Of a stretch of 22,885 nt of DNA, positions 15,180 to 21,588 are shown one piece after another. Both the position numbers and the translations under genes were made by a program. The notes under the pieces are model-generated. The model worked only from the letters and a program-made list of their open reading frames with translations, did not search any database and was not told where the DNA came from. Each line of letters opens with the position of its first letter. The stretch's first letter is position 1. The DNA comes from JAGVVZ01 sp964373165 (GTDB lineage: Archaea > Aenigmatarchaeota > Aenigmatarchaeia > CG10238-14), in the NCBI GenBank assembly GCA_964373165.1, contig CAYJTF010000011.1, positions 1-22,885 on the forward strand, read 5' to 3'.

Positions 15180-15619
15180 GTTACTACAGATACGTAACTT
15201 GATGTCAGCTCGTCATTTACATTCGAGCAGTTTGTTTTCACTCTTATTTTGTCATAGGTCGAAGTGTTTATTCTCGTATTGAATGTGTCTCTTTCACCTG
15301 GTTTTAGTGTTCTATTCAGGTCCAAGAGATATCTTGTAGAGTTGGTGAAAAATATTTCAATATCTATATCCCCTAAATCAATAATATCTGTGTTTTCTAT
15401 AGTCCCAGAAACATTTCCACTTGAGGCAGTTGAATTATATTGCAAATTGCTTATTTCTATACCACCATAACTGCATGTGACCCTAACCGTTGATTTTTCT
15501 TCTACCTCTGTTGCCGTTTTTCTGGTGAAGCTTGTTAGCCAGCCGCTGTATATAGCTGCAACTGCAAGAGTGAACGCTATCAGCAATACGGATGCTAATA
15601 ATGGAGAAATGCCTTTCAT
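15176..15619 (-). CDS. Archaeal type IV pilin-like protein with class III signal peptide
   Basis: A 147-residue pilin beginning MKGISPLLASVLLIAFTLAV, the archaeal class III signal: a short basic leader ending in KG, then the hydrophobic assembly helix. Cleavage by a prepilin peptidase after KG is expected, but none is encoded in the window. The mature part has Asn/Ser/Thr-rich segments with several NxS/T sequons (for example NTS, NCS, NST), which may be N-glycosylated, and Cys residues suited to a disulfide. ATG at 15619 is chosen over an upstream in-frame TTG at 15640 because it gives the standard leader. It follows the other pilin by 7 nt and faces the platform genes. Confidence 0.85.
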   Translation of the reverse strand: MKGISPLLASVLLIAFTLAVAAIYSGWLTSFTRKTATEVEEKSTVRVTCSYGGIEISNLQYNSTASSGNVSGTIENTDIIDLGDIDIEIFFTNSTRYLLDLNRTLKPGERDTFNTRINTSTYDKIRVKTNCSNVNDELTSSYVSVVT

Positions 15620-15626
15620 TGTATCA

Positions 15627-16058
15627 CTACGAGCATGCAATGGCTCCGCATTTGAAAGATGTAACGACTTGCGGACAAGTGCTTCTTATTTCTCCTGAAG
15701 TAAAGCCGGGATCAATATTGCTGACATTAAATGTTTTCAGTTCATTGCCAGCAATCACGCCTGTTATATTGAAGCTTTTTAGTTCGTCGTTTGGGTAGAA
15801 CATATACACGTTGCTCAGAGAAATATCCGATAACCTTTGATTTTCTAGGATGATTGTTAAAGATTTTGAAGCATTTGTATATCTTCCGGAATAGACTCTG
15901 AACTGGGACGAGAGGCACTGCGATTCTTGGGTGGTGTTGCCGGATTCTGTCAGTCCTCTTTGGACAAAGCTGCTAGCCCAGTATGAAAGGATGCCAGCAA
16001 TAGACATTGTAGCAGCTATTAGAATAACGGAAGCGACCAAAGGAGATATACCTTTCAT
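15627..16058 (-). CDS. Archaeal type IV pilin-like protein with class III signal peptide (second)
   Basis: A 143-residue pilin with leader and helix MKGISPLVASVILIAATMSI, almost the same start as the downstream pilin but with a different body, so the pair are diverged paralogues. The expected cleavage is after MKG. The mature domain has NTT and NAS sequons and four Cys (QCLSS, TCPQV, KCGAIACS). The last two Cys lie at the extreme C-terminus, which would suit a disulfide-stabilised head. It is the promoter-proximal gene of a two-pilin operon that faces the ATPase/platform genes and diverges from the third pilin-like gene. Confidence 0.86.
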   Translation of the reverse strand: MKGISPLVASVILIAATMSIAGILSYWASSFVQRGLTESGNTTQESQCLSSQFRVYSGRYTNASKSLTIILENQRLSDISLSNVYMFYPNDELKSFNITGVIAGNELKTFNVSNIDPGFTSGEIRSTCPQVVTSFKCGAIACS

Positions 16059-16084
16059 ACTACAGATATTCGATTAGGAGATAA

Positions 16085-16094
16085 TAAAATTTTA
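16085..16094. promoter_or_regulatory. Palindromic AT element between divergent pilin genes
   Basis: TAAAATTTTA is a perfect 10-nt palindrome in the 53-nt gap between the pilin starts at 16058 (minus) and 16112 (plus). It lies about 31 and 22 nt from them and could act as a bidirectional TATA element. No obvious Shine-Dalgarno site precedes the plus-strand gene. Position-based inference. Confidence 0.35.
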
Positions 16095-16111
16095 GCTTAC
16101 AATATATTATT

Positions 16112-16696
16112 ATGAAAGGCGTTTCTAAATTCATAACTTATACTTTTTTGATTTTGTTGGGTTTTGTTATGCTTACTCTTTTCACTACCACAATATATAA
16201 TTATTATAACAACATACTGAGAAGGAATATAGACGTGGGAATGAAGCAGATAGCTGTCCAAACTTCTACCGAGATAATAAAATTGTATGATGTTGGCAAA
16301 AGCTCTAATACCCGTCCGACAAATGCTAGCTTGACAGTGATTTCTGAGATCGATCTGAATTATCCTGCTCGTATATCCCAGAAAAACTATGAAGTACGAT
16401 TAGTCTCCTCTCCCGGGATTTGGACCCAGATAAAGAGTTTTAAAATAGATAATTCGACAGCGACCATCAAAGACGAGAAGATATCAGGATCGAGGATAGT
16501 AGTTAAGACAACCCAATCGCCGGTTGTGGTATATGATTTTCAAATATCCAATATCCCAGTTCCCGTCCAAGGCATATTCAGATCAGGCGAGAACTCTACA
16601 CTGAAATATATAAGATATAATTATAACGGCACGGTCAACGACACAATTGTTCTGGGAGAATCCAATCTCATAATAGGAGTGGCGAAGATACAATAA
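16112..16696 (+). CDS. Pilin-like secreted protein with class III-type N-terminus
   Basis: A 194-residue protein that starts MKGVSKFITYTFLILLGFVM, a short basic leader ending in KG followed by one hydrophobic helix. This is the layout of a prepilin, although the canonical ISPL after the cleavage site is replaced by VSKF. It may be a minor pilin or an initiator subunit. The remainder is a beta-rich extracellular domain with several NxS/T sequons (NAS, NST, NGT, NDT) and no Cys. It is divergent from the two KGISPL pilins and ends the pilus locus; VapBC follows 37 nt downstream. Family assignment beyond pilin-like is uncertain. Confidence 0.7.
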   Translation: MKGVSKFITYTFLILLGFVMLTLFTTTIYNYYNNILRRNIDVGMKQIAVQTSTEIIKLYDVGKSSNTRPTNASLTVISEIDLNYPARISQKNYEVRLVSSPGIWTQIKSFKIDNSTATIKDEKISGSRIVVKTTQSPVVVYDFQISNIPVPVQGIFRSGENSTLKYIRYNYNGTVNDTIVLGESNLIIGVAKIQ

Positions 16697-16700
16697 AGTA

Positions 16701-16730
16701 ATATTTAAATACTAGTATTAAAATAATACT
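16701..16730 (+). promoter_or_regulatory. vapBC promoter with nested palindromic operator
   Basis: A TATA-like ATATTTAAAT (16701-16710) is centred about 28 nt before the VapB ATG (16734), with no Shine-Dalgarno site, fitting a leaderless message. Two overlapping inverted repeats share AGTATT: AATACTAGTATT (16708-16719, perfect) and AGTATTA-AAA-TAATACT (16714-16730, perfect arms). They directly follow and partly overlap the TATA element, a good place for VapB or VapBC to autorepress. Confidence 0.6.
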
Positions 16731-16733
16731 TAT

Positions 16734-16976
16734 ATGGGACTCAAGACAATAAAAGGTGTTGATGAAAAAACGTGGAACGAGTTTAAATCTCTGGCGGCCA
16801 AACGAGGAATCCGAATGGGCAAGTTGTTAGAGTATATGATTGACAGTTATGTGAAAGATTCAAGACACAAATGGGAAACACTTCTGAGTGGGGAAAAATT
16901 GCTTTCAGAGGAAGAAGCAGATGAAATGAAAAAAATAGTGAGAGAGCTCAGAAATGAAGAAGGTTTTAGAAAATGA
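16734..16976 (+). CDS. VapB-like antitoxin
   Basis: An 80-residue protein with an N-terminal ribbon-helix-helix-like DNA-binding region: strand GLKTIKGVD, helix EKTWNEFKSLAAKRG, then MGKLLEYMIDSYVKD. The C-terminal half is charged and helical (LSEEEADEMKKIVRELRNEE) and would wrap and inhibit the toxin. Its stop overlaps the VapC start by 4 nt (ATGA). The palindromes upstream of its ATG are likely operator sites for autoregulation. Pairing with a PIN-domain gene makes the role firm, although the exact VapB subfamily is not determined. Confidence 0.8.
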   Translation: MGLKTIKGVDEKTWNEFKSLAAKRGIRMGKLLEYMIDSYVKDSRHKWETLLSGEKLLSEEEADEMKKIVRELRNEEGFRK

Positions 16977-17368
16977 ATATAGTTTTGGACACCGATGTTC
17001 TGATAGATCTGGAAGCAAGGAATAAAAACGTGTTAGATCACATAAATGAATTGACAAAATATACCATTACACCTCCGATAATAACTTTCATAACCTATTT
17101 TGAGTTTATTTTTGGTCTGATCAAGAAATCTCCTGTTAAAAAACAAAAATCATTAGAATTTATTGAAAATTTTGAAGTTTTACAAACAACAAAAAACACA
17201 GCAAAAATCCTAGCGGAGTTGAAGCACAAATATTACAAGATAGGTAAGCCACTTCCTTTAGCAGACTTGCTCATAGCGAGTCAGACAATAGAAAACAGTA
17301 TGACTTTAGTTACTAGAAATAAACATATAAAACAAGTTGAGAAACTAGATATTGTATTAATAGGATAA
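16973..17368 (+). CDS. VapC-like PIN-domain toxin ribonuclease
   Basis: A 131-residue PIN-domain protein of the VapC type, expected to be an Mg2+-dependent RNase that cuts tRNA or rRNA when freed from its antitoxin. The acidic residues of the active site are visible: D6 (LDTDVLIDL), E44 (TYFEF) and D98 (PLADLLIAS). At the fourth conserved position the motif reads TRNKH (114-118), with N116. Length is normal for VapC. It overlaps the VapB-like gene by 4 nt and is probably translationally coupled. It opens a cluster of toxin-antitoxin-like modules up to 21471. Confidence 0.88.
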   Translation: MNIVLDTDVLIDLEARNKNVLDHINELTKYTITPPIITFITYFEFIFGLIKKSPVKKQKSLEFIENFEVLQTTKNTAKILAELKHKYYKIGKPLPLADLLIASQTIENSMTLVTRNKHIKQVEKLDIVLIG

Positions 17369-17500
17369 TTGTTTATTTGTTAGTTATTTTTAAATGGGAA
17401 GCTCCTTGCGATAGCTGTGAGTAGTTCACTACAACGATGTTTTTCCAAACGAAATCTTAAATCACAATTAATAAATAAAGAAATGACCAATATTTATTCA

Positions 17501-17860
17501 ATGTCATTAACACCTGAAAAAAAATCTAATCTAAACTTGTTATTAGTTCTTTTGTTGTTCTTAGCGGGAGTTGTATTTTTCAAATGGATGTTTACGAATC
17601 CTAATTGCAGTCCGTGCTTCTCATATTTCAAATATGTTGATCACACATATAATCAGATAAATGTTTTCAATGGAGATAAAGGCGTGGAATTAGTTAAAGT
17701 GTCTGAAGGCACAGTATCAATCCCAGCTGCAGAGCCTGGCTATAAAATTACATTTAGTAGCTTAACACTCTCGGAAGGAGAAAAGTTTTGGATAGAGTAT
17801 AAATTAAAGGGCGATGAAAAAGTTAGGAGAGATTCGGCTGTATTCCATTTTCCCAGATGA
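17501..17860 (+). CDS. Single-pass membrane protein of unknown function
   Basis: A protein of 119 residues from ATG 17501 that I do not recognise. A short polar N-terminus (MSLTPEKKSN) is followed by one transmembrane helix (LLLVLLLFLAGVVFFKWMF), then an extracytoplasmic NPNCSPC motif with two Cys and a beta-rich domain of about 75 residues ending in HFPR. I chose ATG 17501 because TTAATAAATAAA (near 17473) lies about 28 nt upstream, fitting a leaderless start. In-frame alternatives are ATG 17483 and GTG 17417, which would add 6 or 28 residues. A perfect GTAGT-TC-ACTAC inverted repeat (17430-17441) lies in the upstream region. It stands alone between VapBC and HEPN-MNT. Confidence 0.6.
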   Translation: MSLTPEKKSNLNLLLVLLLFLAGVVFFKWMFTNPNCSPCFSYFKYVDHTYNQINVFNGDKGVELVKVSEGTVSIPAAEPGYKITFSSLTLSEGEKFWIEYKLKGDEKVRRDSAVFHFPR

Positions 17861-17899
17861 TTAGAAACCTTCTTCTTTATAAGGAATTTTAAACGTCAA

Positions 17900-17971
17900 T
17901 TTCCCTGTAGAAAAATATTTTAGATTTAGCAGCTTATGTTCGTTATGCTCTCTTTAGATATTTGGACGAAC
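17900..17971 (+). repeat. Direct repeat copy 1 flanking the HEPN-MNT cassette
   Basis: This 72-nt stretch resembles 18739-18810 along its length. Shared blocks are TTTCC-TGTAGA, TTTTAGAT, the near-exact core TTATGTTCGTTATG plus a variable base plus TCTCTT, then ATATTT and CGAAC. GTTCG and CGAAC at the ends of the core half form an inverted pair. Copy 1 lies downstream of the membrane-protein gene and at the 3' side of the MNT gene, where no gene starts. Confidence 0.65.
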
Positions 17972-18001
17972 TAATAGAAATATTTCCCGTTAGTTTTAAA
18001 T

Positions 18002-18319
18002 CTACAGAATTTCTATGCCATTTTTTTCAGCTTCTTTTACTATGGTGATTTCCTTTCTTAATTTTTCATATTCTTCTGGCGTATAGCAAAGGAAGTCTAC
18101 AGGATAATTCAGATTCCAATATTTACGGAATCCTAGCGGCCTATATCTGAATTTCTTATTTTTAAATTTAGAACTTACTATAACTAGATCAAAATCACTC
18201 CAGCGATAAAATTTTCCAGAAACTCTGGATCCAAACCAAATCATTTTTTGTATCGGGACTATTTTTGAAAGATTCTTTTTGAATTCTCTCAATCTGTCTA
18301 TATCCTTTTTTTTACCCAT
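18002..18319 (-). CDS. MNT-type minimal nucleotidyltransferase (antitoxin of HEPN-MNT pair)
   Basis: A 105-residue minimal nucleotidyltransferase with motif GSR (30-32) and the metal-binding pair SDFDL (D42, D44), plus a third acidic residue in YPVDF (D75). It starts MGKKKDIDRLREFKK and has the size of stand-alone MNT domains. In characterised HEPN-MNT pairs the MNT partner neutralises the HEPN toxin, in some by adding nucleotides (AMPylation). It overlaps the upstream HEPN gene by 22 nt, so they are co-transcribed and coupled. The pair is flanked by similar 72-nt direct repeats. Antitoxin role is inferred from context. Confidence 0.85.
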   Translation of the reverse strand: MGKKKDIDRLREFKKNLSKIVPIQKMIWFGSRVSGKFYRWSDFDLVIVSSKFKNKKFRYRPLGFRKYWNLNYPVDFLCYTPEEYEKLRKEITIVKEAEKNGIEIL

Positions 18320-18660
18320 TTTATAACCTCTTCTGCTATTTTCAAATCATCCTTTGTTTCTTGAAAAGTGTAATCTTTATCAGATGTATCAGGATATCTG
18401 GAATCAACATACACATATGTTAATTTTTCAAGTGAGTCATAATGACCGTTTTCTATATCGACTCTTTTTCCCAACTCAACAAGGTCATGAATCCTAATTA
18501 TTTTTTTGGTTTTTTTTAACAGCAGCGCTTTTAGAGCTTTTTCTACAGCCTGTTGACACAGAAAAGAAGCAAACCTATATTTTTTTATTTTGAAGTTGGC
18601 TTTTGCAGTTTCGAAATCCTCTTCTGATCGTCTGATCCATCTATCAATTTCGTTTCCCAT
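18298..18660 (-). CDS. HEPN-domain protein (partner of MNT)
   Basis: A 120-residue HEPN-domain protein with the usual features: an N-terminal helix (RWIRRSEEDFETAKANF), CQQAVEKALKALLL (35-48), IRIHDLVELG (55-64) and YVDSRYPD (84-91). The ribonuclease motif R-x4-6-H of HEPN toxins is not clearly present; the nearest Arg and His are R56 and H58, only two apart. This group may bind nucleotides or act through its partner rather than as a classical RNase. It precedes and overlaps the MNT gene, giving a two-gene operon. HEPN fold is firm, toxicity is inferred. Confidence 0.83.
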   Translation of the reverse strand: MGNEIDRWIRRSEEDFETAKANFKIKKYRFASFLCQQAVEKALKALLLKKTKKIIRIHDLVELGKRVDIENGHYDSLEKLTYVYVDSRYPDTSDKDYTFQETKDDLKIAEEVIKWVKKRI

Positions 18661-18738
18661 ATAATCCTTTATTATTCGCCTAAATTAATAAATTGATAAT
18701 GTGGACTTTAGCCCGCAGAGGACATTGTCATATACTAG

Positions 18739-18810
18739 TTTCCTTGTAGAGGTATTTTTAGATCATGGATTATGTTCGTTATGTTCTCTTATTTAAATAT
18801 TTAAGCGAAC
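18739..18810 (+). repeat. Direct repeat copy 2, overlapping the AbiEi-like gene promoter
   Basis: Second copy of the 72-nt repeat described at 17900-17971. Its right half contains GTTCGTTATGTTCTC, a TATA-like ATTTAAATATTTA (18791-18803) about 26 nt before the ATG at 18822, and CGAAC, so this copy holds the likely leaderless promoter and an operator-like GTTCG/CGAAC pair of the AbiEi-like gene. Confidence 0.65.
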
Positions 18811-18821
18811 ACAAATAATAT

Positions 18822-19421
18822 ATGAGAATTCCGATAAAAAAAGAGAGAATATTCAGATTACTCGCTACAGGAGATAATTTATCGGTGTCAAAGATTTCAC
18901 AAAAGACTTCTTTGGCTAAATCATATATTTCTGAAACACTCAAAGAGCTTGAAAAAAATAATGTTGTATGGGGGACAGAAATAATCCAAGTGGATAATAT
19001 AAAACTGATGAGAGAATGGGGGAATTTGAAGAGAAAAATTTTCCAGTACATAAAACCGTTGATGATAGACATCTTAATACCAGAAAGAATAAAGACTGTA
19101 GTGAAGGATTATGCGATTTCTGGTCCATTTGGTGAAATGCTGATACAAGGAGAGTCACCAGGTAAGCCTGTGATAGTTTATTTAACAACTGCAGAGATGG
19201 ACAAGAAAAAGAATCAAATTTCAATACTTGGTAATACAGGCAAAGGGCAGGTATGGTTTTATGTTTATGATCAAGATATATTGTCTTCTCGATGGGAAAT
19301 AAGAGGATGGAATATAGTCAGCATACCCCAATTATGTGCGGACCTCATAGGGTTAGGTACTTATGCCGACTTGGGAATGAGTCTATATAAAAAGTGGTTA
19401 TATGCTAGTAAAAGAGTATAG
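18822..19421 (+). CDS. AbiEi-like winged-helix antitoxin/regulator
   Basis: A 199-residue protein with an N-terminal winged helix-turn-helix (about 8-65: IFRLLATGDNLSVSKISQKT, then KSYISETLKELEKNNVVW) and a C-terminal domain ending IVSIPQLCADLIGLGTYADL, a pattern found in the AbiEi family of type IV antitoxins, which repress their operon and counter an AbiEii-type nucleotidyltransferase. The ATG is preceded by a TATA-like element and an inverted GTTCG/CGAAC pair, consistent with autorepression. Its end overlaps the nucleotidyltransferase gene by 20 nt. The AbiEi link rests on domain layout and neighbour; an unrelated wHTH regulator is the alternative. Confidence 0.7.
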   Translation: MRIPIKKERIFRLLATGDNLSVSKISQKTSLAKSYISETLKELEKNNVVWGTEIIQVDNIKLMREWGNLKRKIFQYIKPLMIDILIPERIKTVVKDYAISGPFGEMLIQGESPGKPVIVYLTTAEMDKKKNQISILGNTGKGQVWFYVYDQDILSSRWEIRGWNIVSIPQLCADLIGLGTYADLGMSLYKKWLYASKRV

Positions 19422-20157
19422 AGAGTTAACCGGGATTTCCCTGAAGGAATTAAAAAAAATTTGGGACAAAGTCAAAAATAAGAGTTTAATCATGGGCGGG
19501 TGGGCATCACACTTTTTATCTAATGAGAAATTTTATGATTGGAAGGGGGTAGAATACATAGGCTCAAAGGATATCGATTTGGGAATAAGAGCCAAAGACG
19601 TAGGTAGCATATCTGATAAACTGGAGAAAATAGGGTATTCGCCGATAAAATTTAGGTTCTACAAAATTTTCGACAGAACAACAAAGAAACAATTAGATGT
19701 AAAAACGAGTGAAAAGATGCCGATTTTTGAGGTTTTTTACTTATACGTGGATCTCATACTTGATGAAAAAACTCAAACAAAAACCACGTTTTTTGCTGAA
19801 CCTTTGTTAAAATTTTGTTTGGAGAATAATTTATGGGTTAAAAAAAATAATTTTAGGATTGTCAGGCCCGAAGCGTTTGTTTCATCCAAATTAAGAATAC
19901 TGAAATATAGAGATTCAGAAAAAAAGATTAAAGATATACTGGATTGCGTTATGGTATTGAATTTTTCTGAATTTGATATCGGGCTTTTCCGTGAAATTTC
20001 AGATATTTTTAGAATAGATAAAGTTAGTGATAAATTAGCAGTGGAGACGGTAAACTCGTATGACATAGAAAGAGAATTGTTAGAACTGAGATTAAGCAGA
20101 GACGAGATTCAAAACATAAAAACTACTTTTATTTCGTTGTTGAAGTGGCAGAGATAG
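19402..20157 (+). CDS. AbiEii-like nucleotidyltransferase (putative toxin)
   Basis: A 251-residue nucleotidyltransferase. The core motif is IMGGWASHFL (30-39) followed by SKDIDLGI (55-62), with D57 and D59 as metal ligands and a third Asp in LYVDLIL (D117). A helical C-terminal half follows, with RPEAFVSSKLRILKYRDSEK, which is similar to substrate-binding regions of AbiEii/MenA-type enzymes that add nucleotides to tRNA acceptor ends. Its start is inside the upstream antitoxin-like gene (20-nt overlap), so the two are coupled. ATG at 19402 is the only start with a good fit to the fold. Toxic role is inferred from the pairing. Confidence 0.75.
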   Translation: MLVKEYRELTGISLKELKKIWDKVKNKSLIMGGWASHFLSNEKFYDWKGVEYIGSKDIDLGIRAKDVGSISDKLEKIGYSPIKFRFYKIFDRTTKKQLDVKTSEKMPIFEVFYLYVDLILDEKTQTKTTFFAEPLLKFCLENNLWVKKNNFRIVRPEAFVSSKLRILKYRDSEKKIKDILDCVMVLNFSEFDIGLFREISDIFRIDKVSDKLAVETVNSYDIERELLELRLSRDEIQNIKTTFISLLKWQR

Positions 20158-20516
20158 TATATTCTCTCTGGAAATGGCTTCTGACCGCCGATAATTCTTA
20201 GTGATACTAATTAACTGGCATGAATGGCATCTATTCACATTAGCTACTAAGTAGTTATTGTAATATACTGACATGATTCTATAATCTTAAGTAGGAAAAG
20301 AAATTAACCCAATGTCGTTTAATTCCTCATTATTCATGAAGCAGTTGTTGTTCCAAAAATGAAATATTAACTTAACAGATCAAAGACAATTAAAATATTG
20401 CAGTTTTTATGACTAGCTAGCCGTTTTTCCATAGAGAATTCGAACACCCATAAAATGGAAGCTTTATATTGTTTTAATGCAACATATATTGTAAAAAAAC
20501 AACGTATGGTGAAAAA
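20158..20516. other. 359-nt intergenic region without a recognisable gene
   Basis: No open frame with a believable start and protein-like composition lies here. It has a short near-repeat GGCATGAATGGCAT (20217-20230) and a small palindromic run CTAGCTAG. The right end holds the promoter of the next gene. I see no tRNA, CRISPR array or clear sRNA box pair. Confidence 0.6.
20469..20512 (+). promoter_or_regulatory. Operator-like TTGT/ACAA repeats and Shine-Dalgarno of the HTH-MNT gene
   Basis: TTGT-AAAAAA-ACAA (20489-20502) is an inverted repeat. TTGTTTTAATGCAACA (20469-20484), with TTG and CAA arms, looks like a related half-site pair. GGTGA (20508-20512) lies four nt from the ATG at 20517. 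Because the gene encodes a winged-helix domain, these could be autoregulatory sites. Confidence 0.4.
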
Positions 20517-21125
20517 ATGCAACAATTAGAGAATATATTTTTTTCTAAATACAGTATAAAAATACTTCGTCATCTGGCATTGCATCTCAATTGGGAGTTT
20601 ACTCTTGGCGAACTTGCTAATGATTTGGGTCTGGATAAAAGCAATATATTCAGAACAGTACGAAAGCTGAAAAACGAAAATATTATTTTAGAAACTAAAA
20701 AGGGCAAATTTTCCACGTTCAAACTTAACAAAGAAAATTTTTTTGTGAATAAACTCGTAATAGATAATTTTATCTTGGAAAAAAACATTGAGAGCGAGAT
20801 TTTCACTCGAATTGCCAATTTTTTAAAGCCATTTGAGGATATAGTTTCTATAGTAGTATACGGATCGTTCCTCTCCGCTAAATTTACTTTCAATAGCGAT
20901 ATTGATGTATTGTTCATAATAAAAAACTCGCAAAAGAAAGATGTGATCCAAGAAAAATACACCCAACTGCAATCTGAACTGTTGAAGGATGATATTGTTT
21001 TAACTGTGGATATGCTTCCTATATCTGAATTTTTGAAATTATATAGACTCAACGAGCCATTTATTATAGATATATTAAAAAATGGAAAGACCATACACGG
21101 GAAAGAATTAAGTGAACTTGTATGA
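20517..21125 (+). CDS. Winged-helix/MNT nucleotidyltransferase fusion (antitoxin-like)
   Basis: A 202-residue two-domain protein. Residues 1-75 form a winged helix (ILRHLALHLNWEFTLGELAN, recognition helix SNIFRTVRKLKNENI). Residues 95-202 form a minimal nucleotidyltransferase with YGSFLS (G116, S117), SDIDVLF (D128, D130) and VDML (D165). Such HTH-MNT fusions usually pair with a HEPN protein, and the DNA-binding domain would repress the operon. A HEPN gene follows with a 4-nt ATGA overlap. Operator-like repeats and a Shine-Dalgarno site precede it. The DNA-binding role is inferred from the fold. Confidence 0.83.
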   Translation: MQQLENIFFSKYSIKILRHLALHLNWEFTLGELANDLGLDKSNIFRTVRKLKNENIILETKKGKFSTFKLNKENFFVNKLVIDNFILEKNIESEIFTRIANFLKPFEDIVSIVVYGSFLSAKFTFNSDIDVLFIIKNSQKKDVIQEKYTQLQSELLKDDIVLTVDMLPISEFLKLYRLNEPFIIDILKNGKTIHGKELSELV

Positions 21126-21471
21126 AGAAAGAGGAAAAATCCAGTTCATATATAAGAATAAATGACGCTAGAGAATTCTTAGACAGCGCAGCAGATAATC
21201 TTGAAAAGAGCAGGTTTAAGGCTGTCGTTTTGGATTGTGGAGATGCGGTTATAGCAGCGAATGANNNNNNNNNNAGGAAGCTATTAGTTTGCATAAAAAA
21301 GCCGGCATAAAAATAAATGAAAACATGGTTGATGTGCTTCAGAGCCTATTAAACGTTCGTCACCAACAAGGTTATAGAGCCGTAGTTGTGAGCAAAAATC
21401 TTGCAGAACAGAGCTTAAGGAATGCTACAAAATTTGTCAAATGGGTGAAAGAAAAAATAAAGAACCATTGA
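21122..21471 (+). CDS. HEPN-domain protein interrupted by an assembly gap
   Basis: A HEPN-domain protein in two parts. The 5' part (from ATG 21122) gives NDAREFLDSAADNLEKSRFK and LDCGDAVIAAN, and the part after the N run gives EAISLHKKAGIKINENMVDV, LLNVRHQQGY and NATKFVKWVKEKIKNH up to the stop at 21471. Together they form the complete helical bundle of HEPN partners of HTH-MNT proteins. The two parts are in different frames with the ten N placed, so the true missing length is congruent to 2 modulo 3 if the gene is intact. It overlaps the HTH-MNT gene by 4 nt. The frame break is best explained by the gap, not by a mutation. Confidence 0.8.
21265..21274. other. Assembly gap (10 N) inside the HEPN gene
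   Basis: Ten N in the middle of a HEPN coding region. The placeholder length cannot be right if the gene is intact, because the flanking frames differ. Confidence 0.95.
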
Positions 21472-21588
21472 ATTTATTGTATTACTAAACAGTTGTTAAT
21501 CATCTAAAAATTTCAAAACTATGACTAAATTTATAAAGAAAGAAGATTAATATTATATAGGAATTCCAAATACTTGGTGTAGGATAAA

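Noticed and set aside
20092..20274. Short minus-strand open frame at the end of the nucleotidyltransferase gene
   Set aside because: It overlaps the coding end of a real gene, has an atypical composition and no start signal.
20430..20455. Possible tRNA because of TTCGAA in the intergenic region
   Set aside because: Neither strand gives a pairing T-stem around the TTCGAA, and no acceptor or anticodon stem fits at the right distance.
20158..20516. C/D box small RNA in the longest intergenic region
   Set aside because: CTGA occurs, but no RTGATGA box sits at a suitable spacing on the same strand.
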